From Desulfoprunum benzoelyticum (GTDB taxonomy: Bacteria > Desulfobacterota > Desulfobulbia > Desulfobulbales > Desulfocapsaceae), in the NCBI RefSeq assembly GCF_014201505.1, contig NZ_JACHEO010000013.1, forward strand, positions 1-64,000: a DNA stretch of 64,000 bases, in the 5' to 3' direction. The notes beneath the pieces were generated by a model, which searched no databases, was not told the origin of the DNA, and was given only the letters and a program-made list of their open reading frames with translations. Shown in pieces: positions 8,831-15,451 of this stretch. A program made the translations under genes and the position numbers. Numbering within the stretch: position 1 is the stretch's first letter; each line of letters begins with the position of its first letter.

Positions 8831-10275
8831 CAGTTCCTCAGTAAAATAATGCGCGGCAAGGTCGCCCGGCGCATGACGCCCGCCTCGAGCTGCCAGCAGA
8901 CCTGCTCCTGCACGTCATCATCCACGGCGGTCCTGGGCCAGTCTCCGGCCAGCTGCAGGTAGGCAACCAACTCGGCCAACCCATGGCGCAGCGGATGGCG
9001 GGCAACGACCTCGGCAAGGCTGATCTGACTGCGGTCCTGAAGCTCCTGGCGGATATTTGCGGTCAGTTCGGCCCGGTCAACCACGACATGGGCGTAGAGT
9101 GCCGCCGTGTCGATATCCGCATCCCCTTCGTCCACCACCAATTCGGCAATGAGCGGCCTGAGCGGTGGCCGGTACAGAGGCCGCTCCAAGGGGAGCTCGA
9201 CGTCAGCGGCGGTCTCGGCCAGGGGGATGAAATCACCGGGAGGATACTCTTCACGCACTGCCAATGCGTGGCTTTCGATACTGTGCAGAATGTCCATGAT
9301 GCGGCGGTTCTCCAGCCAGGCCTGGTCGTCGAGAAACCGCCGCAGCTGCTCGGAGAGTCTGGCCACCGTTCGCTGGGTATGTTCTCCCGCCTCCAGCCAA
9401 TCGTAGTGAACGCGATGCAGACGGGTTTCCGGGCGCATGGCCAGGATCGGCGGCAGGGCCAAGACCTGTTCCAGCAGCCGGCTCAACTCTTCCTGCCGGG
9501 ACTGGGACATCAGAAAGTCCCAGAAGGCGCGAAAGCTTTTCCCTTGATCGGAATCGGCAATGGCGTCGCGTTCGCCCATGATTTCCTCGAGCAGCACCCC
9601 CTTGGCTCCCTCCCACAGGGCAATGCGTTCCCGCACCCGCCGGTCGAGTGTACGGAAGTTGTGCTCGACCTGGCGAAAGTCGGTCAGCAGCTCCCGCGCC
9701 AGTTGGAGAAACTGCTGGAAACGATCTTTCAGCGCCGTGTCGTCCAGGATCGGAATGTCCCCCGTCAGAATACGGGCAACTTCCGCGTCGATATCGTTGC
9801 GGCGTTTCTGCAGTTCGTCAATCCGCACCTGCGGATCGGTCTGGCTCCCCTCGCTCATCTGCCGCAGCAGCTCGAACAGGGTGAGCAGGCGCGACTCAGT
9901 GCCGACAAAGGCCCGTTCGCTCAGGCTCTCCAGCCAGGCCAGGGCCTTTTCCGTCGCCGGGGTCAGGTCGAAGTGGGGTTCGTCGGTCCCGGGCGGATAG
10001 AATTTCCGCAGCCAGCCCTTGTCGTTTTCGGCCCAGTCGTTGAGATAGCCCTGCGCAGTCCCGGGAAAGGCCTCGACCCCCAACTGCTCGCGCAGGGCGA
10101 AGAGTTCATCCTCCAACGCCTCGACCAGGTCGGCCTGCGCCAGATTGCGGACATTGGGCGCGATGAACACCCGGTGCAGGAAAGAGGCCACCAACGGCGC
10201 ATGATGGGCGCAGATCAATCGCCAGGCCGGGTGGTTCTGGCGGAGCAGTTCCAATGTGGCGTAGTCGAGGGCCAT
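8830..10275 (-). CDS. jetA: Wadjet defence protein JetA (DUF3375)
   Basis: Kleisin-like first gene of the Wadjet operon. The 481-residue protein begins with the DUF3375 signature MALDYATLELLRQNHPAWRLICAHHAPLVASFL and continues with long helices (residues 130-260, ending RRVRERIALWEGAKGV) and a C-terminal winged-helix region. It opens a tightly packed leftward operon jetA-jetB-jetC-jetD in which every junction overlaps. Upstream is an 80-base gap to the TVP38 gene, which reads the same way, so a promoter or readthrough from the redox operon is possible; no clear promoter was identified. Confidence 0.92.
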   Translation of the reverse strand: MALDYATLELLRQNHPAWRLICAHHAPLVASFLHRVFIAPNVRNLAQADLVEALEDELFALREQLGVEAFPGTAQGYLNDWAENDKGWLRKFYPPGTDEPHFDLTPATEKALAWLESLSERAFVGTESRLLTLFELLRQMSEGSQTDPQVRIDELQKRRNDIDAEVARILTGDIPILDDTALKDRFQQFLQLARELLTDFRQVEHNFRTLDRRVRERIALWEGAKGVLLEEIMGERDAIADSDQGKSFRAFWDFLMSQSRQEELSRLLEQVLALPPILAMRPETRLHRVHYDWLEAGEHTQRTVARLSEQLRRFLDDQAWLENRRIMDILHSIESHALAVREEYPPGDFIPLAETAADVELPLERPLYRPPLRPLIAELVVDEGDADIDTAALYAHVVVDRAELTANIRQELQDRSQISLAEVVARHPLRHGLAELVAYLQLAGDWPRTAVDDDVQEQVCWQLEAGVMRRATLPRIILLRN

Positions 10276-10354
10276 GTTGCCATCCCGAGGTTATTGATCG
10301 CCGCTCTGCGCCGGCCGCTGACGAAATGGATTGTCACGATCAACTCCGGCACCT

Positions 10355-11059
10355 CTACCGGCCGTAAGCGCTTTCCTCCTTTTTAATCATTTTCAACAGC
10401 TTCGGGATAAAAAATGAAGCAACAAAAAGGGTGACGGATAAATACACCTTCCAGCTCAACAGTTCCTCCCACCTTCCCGTGGCCCAGACATCACGCAGTG
10501 TTCCGACAAAAAATGTGAAAATAAAGGTACCTACCAGGATTCCCAGCGCTGTCCCTGACATATAGTCCCAAAAACGGACCTTGGTCAATCCCATGCCAAA
10601 ATTCATTGGTGTAAACGGGAAATACATCAACCGGAGATAGAGAACCGTCGCAAAGCCATTTCGCTCAATCGCATCATCAAAACGTTTGAGTCTATCGCCG
10701 ATGAGAGAAGCGGCGAAATCCCGTCCGAGATATCGACCGATGAGAAAGGCAAGGCCGGCGCCGATCATAGCTCCTGTCCAGACGTAGAGGAACCCCCGGT
10801 AAGGGCCGAAAATTGCGGCGCCGAGGGCGGTCAGCAGTGTGCCCGGAAGAAACAGGCAGACCCCGACGACATAGATGATCACAAAGATCAAGGGAGCCCA
10901 GAGGCCGGCAGATTCCAGGACCTGGCCAAGCTGCTCGGCTGTGAGGTATTGTCTCGCTGGGGAATATCGGACCAGATATACCGCCGCGCCGATGAAGATC
11001 AGCAGCACAACCATTTTCACCAGCGCGGCGCCTTTCCTGTTATTTTCCCGATCGGTCAT
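10355..11059 (-). CDS. TVP38/TMEM64-family (DedA-like) membrane protein
   Basis: Polytopic inner-membrane protein of the TVP38/TMEM64 (SNARE-associated/VTT) family, 234 residues with five or six hydrophobic segments. The family core is visible: LFLPGTLLTALGAAIFGPYRGFLYVWTGAM and GAGLAFLIGRYLGRDF with its Gly-rich re-entrant motif. Members act in lipid scrambling or in selenite or mercury-related transport, but the function of individual bacterial members is mostly unknown. It lies 22 bases downstream of trxB and probably ends the ArsR-controlled redox operon, so a membrane role linked to selenium, sulfur or thiol metabolism is plausible but inferred. Confidence 0.85.
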   Translation of the reverse strand: MTDRENNRKGAALVKMVVLLIFIGAAVYLVRYSPARQYLTAEQLGQVLESAGLWAPLIFVIIYVVGVCLFLPGTLLTALGAAIFGPYRGFLYVWTGAMIGAGLAFLIGRYLGRDFAASLIGDRLKRFDDAIERNGFATVLYLRLMYFPFTPMNFGMGLTKVRFWDYMSGTALGILVGTFIFTFFVGTLRDVWATGRWEELLSWKVYLSVTLFVASFFIPKLLKMIKKEESAYGR

Positions 11060-11081
11060 GCAATTGTCCCTGAGGAAGAGA

Positions 11082-12026
11082 TTAACTCGCAGTACCTTTT
11101 CTCATTTCGACGTAATGCGCCGCGGCCAGGGCGGCGGTGCAGCCGTCTGCAGCGGCCAGCACGATCTGGTTGGCGTATTTCTGGCGGAGATCCCCAACGG
11201 CGAAGATACCGGGGATGCTCGTTTCGCATTTCTCGTCGGTAATGACGTAGCCGGTGGCATTCTTCTTGATACCGGCAGGAACCAGCCCGTTGTTGGGCGC
11301 AAAGCCGACGAAGATGAACACGCCTTCGACAGTGAACTGCCGCTGCCCGCCGGTCTTGACGTCCTTGAGGGCGACTCCGGTGACTCCCGACCGATCGAAC
11401 AGGATCTCGCTTGCCACGGAATTGAAGATGATTTCGATCTTGGGTTCGGCAAACACCCGCTGCTGGAGGATACGGCTGCCGCGAAATTCGTCGCGACGAT
11501 GGATCAGGTAGACCTTGCTGGTAATCTTGGCAAGGTAGAGTGCGTCTTCCAGGGCGGTGTCGCCGCCGCCGATGACGGCCACCGTCTTGTTCCGGAAGAA
11601 GAAGCCATCGCAGGTGGCGCAGTAGGACACGCCTTTGCCGAAATTCTCGTGTTCCCCGGGGACTTCGAGCTTGCGGGCCGTCCCGCCGGCGGCCAGGATG
11701 ACTGCATGACTCCGCAGGACGGTGCCGTCGGCAAGCCGCACCGTATGGTGGTCGATACCGGGCTCGGTGGCGACAACCTCCTTTTCGCGAATCTCGAGAT
11801 CATAGGATCTGGCGTGCTCGAGGAATTTCTCGCACAACTCGAACCCGCCGATGTTGATATAGCCGGGATAGTTTTCGACCTCTTTGGTAATGGCCACCTG
11901 CCCGCCGAAAACGCCCTTTTCCACCAGGACGGTTTTCAACGCGGCACGCATGGCATAGATACCGGCGGTCAGGCCGGCAGGCCCGCCACCGACGATGATG
12001 ACATCATACATTTCACTGTTCGACAT
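11082..12026 (-). CDS. trxB: thioredoxin reductase (NADPH, FAD)
   Basis: Thioredoxin reductase-type flavoenzyme that transfers electrons from NADPH through FAD to a thioredoxin-fold partner in the cytoplasm. The 314-residue protein has FAD-binding GGGPAGLTAGIYA near the N-terminus, redox motif CATC (YCATCDGFF, about residues 131-134), NADP-binding GGGDTALEDA, HRRDEFR consistent with NADPH preference, and a C-terminal FAD motif (IFAVGDLR). GAGAGGA lies before the ATG. Its position directly downstream of a selenocysteine-type thioredoxin-fold gene and a DsbD fusion suggests that it supplies their electrons; that link is inferred from context. Confidence 0.93.
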   Translation of the reverse strand: MSNSEMYDVIIVGGGPAGLTAGIYAMRAALKTVLVEKGVFGGQVAITKEVENYPGYINIGGFELCEKFLEHARSYDLEIREKEVVATEPGIDHHTVRLADGTVLRSHAVILAAGGTARKLEVPGEHENFGKGVSYCATCDGFFFRNKTVAVIGGGDTALEDALYLAKITSKVYLIHRRDEFRGSRILQQRVFAEPKIEIIFNSVASEILFDRSGVTGVALKDVKTGGQRQFTVEGVFIFVGFAPNNGLVPAGIKKNATGYVITDEKCETSIPGIFAVGDLRQKYANQIVLAAADGCTAALAAAHYVEMRKGTAS

Positions 12027-12114
12027 TCTGTCCTCTCTGCTGAATCATTAAATTCCACTGTCCGGTTTGCATCTCCGGTTCTGGAATCTAATCATTTTTT
12101 TCCTGTGGTACGAG

Positions 12115-12429
12115 TTAAGATTTTTTGAAAAGACGGTCCATCAGGCCTTTCTTCTGCGGTTCCGGCAGACCAAGCTTGCGACAGATGCACACCTCCAGAT
12201 CGTGATCGGAGATATCGGACCCTTCGACGACGATCTCATCGCCGACCATGACCGCCGGCGCCACCGGCAGATCAAGGGCAAAGTACTCGTCGGTCTCGTA
12301 TGCAGATTTCGGCTTTGAGGTGATATCGATTTCCACCGGATACTTGTCGCCCAACCTGGGCATCATCTGGTTGAAGTGTCTTCACGGTTTGCCATTTGGT
12401 TCGTTGAGAAAAAAACGGAGCTTGAGCAT
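12115..12429 (-). CDS. candidate selenoprotein, thioredoxin-fold, Sec at codon 16 (UGA)
   Basis: A 104-residue frame readable only if UGA at 12384-12382 is decoded. ATG at 12429 follows a good ribosome binding site (GGAGAAGGAC). The order is beta strand LKLRFFLNE, then NGKPU with U at residue 16, a helix, beta strand PVEIDI, a helix, and a cis-proline segment VAPAVMVGDEIVVEG: a thioredoxin/glutaredoxin-like fold with Sec at the active-site turn. The position three before U is Gly, so this would be a single-Sec site rather than CxxU. Protein-like sequence continues without a break on both sides of the UGA. A hairpin starts seven bases downstream of it. Neighbours are trxB (88 bases downstream) and a Sec-type rhodanese-DsbD (upstream). 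The alternative is a nonsense-mutated gene, made unlikely by three companion UGA codons and selD in the same window. Confidence 0.72.
12350..12384 (-). promoter_or_regulatory. candidate bacterial SECIS hairpin after UGA16
   Basis: Downstream of the UGA (12384-12382) the RNA can fold UUCAACC (12375-12369) with GGUUGGG (12356-12350): five Watson-Crick and two G-U pairs around a 12-base loop starting AG. About 16 bases separate the U of UGA from the loop, the lower edge of the range known for bacterial SECIS elements. Inferred from pairing by eye; no folding energy was calculated. Confidence 0.45.
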
Positions 12430-12485
12430 GTCCTTCTCCTTTTCGGAAGTGGTTGAGGATGTATAAGCCTTTCATGTTGATTTCG

Positions 12486-14237
12486 TTATATGTTCGGGGC
12501 GACGATATCCTGCATACGGATGAGAAACGTATCCACCGGCAGATAATCGACGAGCCGGAGATCCGGGCGTTCGTTGCCGTCTGCGTCAAGAAAGACTAGC
12601 GTCGGCACACCCTTCACCTCGTACTTTTTCAGCAGCTCCTCATGGTAGCGATTACCGCCCTTGGTCACGTCGACCTTGACCATGATGAAGTTGTTGTCGG
12701 CCAGGCGGACAACGTCGGGATGATGAAAGGTGACTTCCTCGAGTTCCCGGCATGGCGTGCACCATGTCGCGTAAAAATCAATGATAACCGGTTTTCCAAG
12801 ATCCTGTGCCTCCTTCAGGGTCGCCTCCGTGTACGGTTTCCAGGTCACTCCAGGGCCCCGCATGGCGATGGTAGCCACCAGAAAAGTAGCGATAACCAGA
12901 CCGGCAATGCCAACCCCGCCCTTCAGCAGGGGAAACGCCCGGAAGTTGGCCTGACTCTTATCGATCCAGCCAAGGTGCAGGCCGGCAGCCAGGGCGACAA
13001 CGGCCAGCAGGATGGCGCCCCCGTCTCCCGGCAGGATCGGGCGGATGAAATGGGCCGCCATTCCGACCAGAACCCATCCCATCAACTTTCTCACCCAGAT
13101 CATCCATCCCCCTGAACGAGGGAGCTTTTCCAACTGTCCGGAAAACATCGCCAGGAAAAAGAGCGGCAGGCCGAGTCCCAGACTCAAGGTGAAAAAGACC
13201 ACAAAACCAAGCCATGGGCTCCCCATACTGGCCACCCAGGTCAGCAGCCCGAGGACGAACGGCCCGATGCAGGGGGCGGCAACGACTCCAAGGGTTATGC
13301 CCATGAACAGGCTGCCGAAATACCCGGTATACGATTTCGCCGCCGCCTGCGTCAGACCGCTTGGCAGGCGCATCTCCCACAGGCCGAAAAGGCTCGTGGC
13401 AAAAAAGACCAGCACCCCGGCCACCACAAGTAGAACGATCGGATTCTGGAGCATTGCCCCCATGAGGCCGCCGGTCAGCGAGGCGACGACCCCGAGCAAA
13501 GAGTTGGTGAGAGCAAGTCCCAGCAGGTAGCACAGTCCGTGCACCAGAAGCCTGCCCCGGCCCTCGCCGCCTTTGGTGGCCTGACCGCCAAAGTAGGACA
13601 CGGTGATGGGGATCATTGGATACACGCAGGGGGTCAGGTTCAAGGCCAGGCCACCGGCAAAAATACCAAGCAGGGTCCAGATCATGGCCCAGCCGTAAAG
13701 AGACCCCGGCGTCCTGGATTCCTCGGCAGGCGCCGTCAGACCTGCCGGAGTACTGGCAACGGGCAGGCCTCTCGCCTGCCATTCCGGATAGCCGTATGGA
13801 TCGCGATACACATTGGTGTAACCGAGTTGTACGGCCACCCGGGCCGCCGAGTCACTGCGGACTCATGTAAGGCCGGCTCAGTAGAAGACCAGGGTCCGAT
13901 CCTTATCCGGCCCAAGCAATTTTTCCAGATCCGAGGCCTTGCTCCATCTTGCCCAGGCAGTCGGTTCCATCGGGAAATTGACGGCACCCTTGAGATGCCC
14001 GGTCCTGAACTCCCATTCCTGACGGGTATCCACCAGAAAAAGGCTGTCGGCATCCTCCTGGTAGCGCTGTGCCAGCTCATCGGTCGTGATGATCCGGTAG
14101 TTCCCGTTTTTCCCTTCGGCAAGAACATCATCCCAGGTGGCCTGCCTGGGAGTAACCGCACGGTTGGTAAACCACAGGGCTCCGATGGTCAGCAATACGG
14201 CGACGATGGCTAACAACGTTGTCTTTGTGTTTTTCAT
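12486..14237 (-). CDS. candidate selenoprotein: rhodanese-DsbD fusion, two UGA codons (Sec120, Sec125)
   Basis: One 583-residue frame if two UGA codons are decoded. Residues 6-23 form a signal anchor (LLAIVAVLLTIGALWF). Residues 46-165 are a rhodanese domain (FLVDTRQEWEFRTGHLKGA) whose active-site loop reads FYUAGLTU, the place where related rhodaneses carry two Cys in a C-x4-C loop. Residues 182-460 are a DsbD-type transmembrane domain with Cys204 (NLTPCVYP) and Cys323 (VAAPCIGP). Residues 465-583 are a thioredoxin domain with WCTPC (Cys493/Cys496). Without recoding, only a 119-residue rhodanese stub is made and the DsbD part loses its proper start. Each UGA has its own downstream hairpin. 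Likely role: electron transfer from cytoplasmic thioredoxin across the membrane to an extracytoplasmic seleno-rhodanese, handling persulfide or disulfide. Domains are secure; Sec decoding is strongly suggested but unproven. Confidence 0.75.
13832..13865 (-). promoter_or_regulatory. candidate SECIS hairpin for UGA125
   Basis: CGGCC (13846-13842) pairs with GGCCG (13836-13832) around loop CGGGU, extendable by one G-U pair. The loop starts 24 bases from the U of UGA125 (13865-13863). It does not overlap the arms of the preceding hairpin, so both could form in turn. Confidence 0.42.
13849..13880 (-). promoter_or_regulatory. candidate SECIS hairpin for UGA120
   Basis: GAGUC (13864-13860) pairs perfectly with GACUC (13853-13849) around the loop CGCAGU, whose second base is G. 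The loop begins 21 bases from the first base of UGA120 (13880-13878), inside the usual bacterial SECIS window. The 5' arm uses part of the second UGA codon. Confidence 0.4.
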
Positions 14238-14275
14238 GGCATGACCTTTTCGAGTGATTGCATGCTACTCACCAT

Positions 14276-14725
14276 TCACAGCTTTTTCTCGCGATCCAGC
14301 TTTGACAGAAGGAATGTCGCGCCCCTCAAGGAGAGGCCGACTCTCTTTGCCAGTTCATCCGCACTGAGGGGGCCATATGTACTGTTCAAAGCGGTGATCT
14401 CATCTTCGAGCTCCTCAAACCAGTCTTCGAACAGCACCAGCAGATCGGGGTCGGTTATGGCCATCAGTTGTCTGGATTGAGCAACCTTGTCCACGAGGGT
14501 CTGGCACATCTGGGTTGGGTCGACACCTTCGCCCATGCACTCGGCAAGTCAGAGATGGACCATGCTGGAGATCTTGTCCTGCCCGGTTTCTCCAAGAAGA
14601 TTCATGATGAACCGGGTCCGGCCTTCCTCGCCGAGCAGCGGCAGAAGTTGTCTGAGCGCGACCGCGGTCTGATTCGCCGCATCTTCAGGATCCAACTTGC
14701 TGAATATTTTTTCTATTTCGTTCAT
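14276..14725 (-). CDS. candidate selenoprotein of unknown family, 149 aa, Sec59 (UGA)
   Basis: The frame runs from ATG 14725 (near-perfect AGGAGGTGA Shine-Dalgarno, spacing slightly long) through UGA at 14551-14549 to a stop at 14276. Residues 1-58 are amphipathic helix-like (IFSKLDPEDAANQ, LRQLLPLLGEEGRTRF). The sequence then reads MVHLULAECMGEGVDPTQMC, with U59 followed by Cys63 and Cys73, a UxxxC arrangement suited to a selenenylsulfide. The C-terminal part (DELAKRVGLSLRGATFLLSKLDREKKL) resembles a helix-turn-helix or small helical domain. No family recognised. It lies between arsR (28 bases) and the rhodanese-DsbD gene (38 bases). Function is unknown; a redox or regulatory role in the same relay is inferred. 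Confidence 0.65.
14517..14551 (-). promoter_or_regulatory. candidate SECIS hairpin for UGA59
   Basis: GGGCGA (14534-14529) pairs with UCGACCC (14523-14517) with one bulged A, around loop AGGUG. The loop starts 23 bases from the U of UGA and resembles the AGGU start of the E. coli fdhF SECIS loop. Of the candidates in this operon it is the closest match to the classical element. Confidence 0.5.
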
Positions 14726-14754
14726 GAGAAGCCAATCACCTCCTGCACAATCTG

Positions 14755-15129
14755 TTAAAATGTTGTTCGGGTTGCCAATAGATTTGCTGCTACCGCATTC
14801 AGATCCCGTAGCGCCTCGAGAATGGCTGGATCGGAGAGCTCGTAATAAATGAAAGGACCGCTGCGCTCGATTGTCACCAGCAACGACCGTTTCAACTCTT
14901 TGAGATGATGGGAGACGAGGGGTTGCGAGAGTCCAAGCTCTTCGACAATACTCCCCACCGCCTTCTTTCCCTGGCTGATGCAGAGGAGGATTCGGAGTCG
15001 GTTTTCATCGGCCAGACTCTTGGCCAGAAAGGCCACTGATTGAAATTCTATATCAAGGGTCGCGCCCGTAGCACGTGCGAGAATGGAAACTGGTTTCTGC
15101 CCGTCATGCATTGCCTGTTCTCCTGCCAT
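14755..15129 (-). CDS. ArsR/SmtB-family transcriptional repressor of the redox operon
   Basis: Winged-helix repressor of the ArsR family, about 124 residues from the start used here. The HTH is GLSQPLVSHHLKELKRS, followed by the beta wing IERSGPFIYYELSDP. The arsenic motif ELCVCDL is absent (VGSIVEELGLSQP instead) and the only Cys lies in RILLCISQGKK, so a metalloid sensor of the classical type is unlikely; a thiol or persulfide sensor is possible. A longer frame to 15171 would begin inside the operator and at the predicted transcript start, so ATG 15129 (AGGA upstream) or 15111 (AGGAGA upstream) is preferred. It is the first gene of the operon and probably autoregulates it. Confidence 0.88.
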   Translation of the reverse strand: MAGEQAMHDGQKPVSILARATGATLDIEFQSVAFLAKSLADENRLRILLCISQGKKAVGSIVEELGLSQPLVSHHLKELKRSLLVTIERSGPFIYYELSDPAILEALRDLNAVAANLLATRTTF

Positions 15130-15167
15130 TATCATCCTGTGCGTGGTCGGTGAGGAGTTTAAAATAA

Positions 15168-15191
15168 ACATATAAATGTAAATTTATATGT
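15168..15191. promoter_or_regulatory. ArsR-type operator, perfect 10-bp inverted repeat
   Basis: ACATATAAAT (15168-15177), spacer GTAA, ATTTATATGT (15182-15191): a perfect AT-rich dyad in otherwise GC-rich DNA. It overlaps the predicted transcript start of the leftward arsR operon and abuts its -10 box, a classic repression site for an ArsR-family dimer. Confidence 0.8.
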
Positions 15192-15192
15192 A

Positions 15193-15221
15193 AATGTATT
15201 GCCACGCCTCGTATCTGTCAA
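15193..15221 (-). promoter_or_regulatory. sigma-70 promoter of the arsR redox operon
   Basis: On the minus strand TTGACA (15221-15216), a 17-base spacer, then TACATT (15198-15193), with a predicted start near 15186 inside the inverted repeat. The perfect -35 and optimal spacing make this the clearest promoter in the left half of the window. Confidence 0.8.
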
Positions 15222-15451
15222 GCAGAATCGAGGGGAAATAGCCCCGACTCATCGCGACGGGCCATCAACCGGTCGATGCGGGGACGATGCGGCGTTGTTC
15301 GGAAGGCGGGGAAAGTGCCATCAAATGATAGATGATCGTTGCGATATTCGCCTCAATCCGGGCGTCCTCCCCGAAGCGGAACCTTCGATCACATGCTGGA
15401 CAATGGGGTATTGAACCCGACGTCACAGAAAAGCGGAATCATGGGTGATCC
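15222..15451. other. intergenic, nothing further recognised
   Basis: About 230 bases between the operon promoter and the end of the calcium-ATPase gene, which reads leftwards towards it. No convincing terminator, RNA or small gene was found. Confidence 0.4.

Noticed and set aside
14755..15129. Arsenic-responsive regulation of the operon
   Set aside because: The ELCVCD arsenite-binding motif is absent and no arsenic genes are in the operon.
14755..15171. ArsR starting at 15171
   Set aside because: That ATG falls inside the perfect inverted repeat and about 15 bases after the predicted transcript start, with no ribosome site; inner ATGs at 15129 and 15111 have one.
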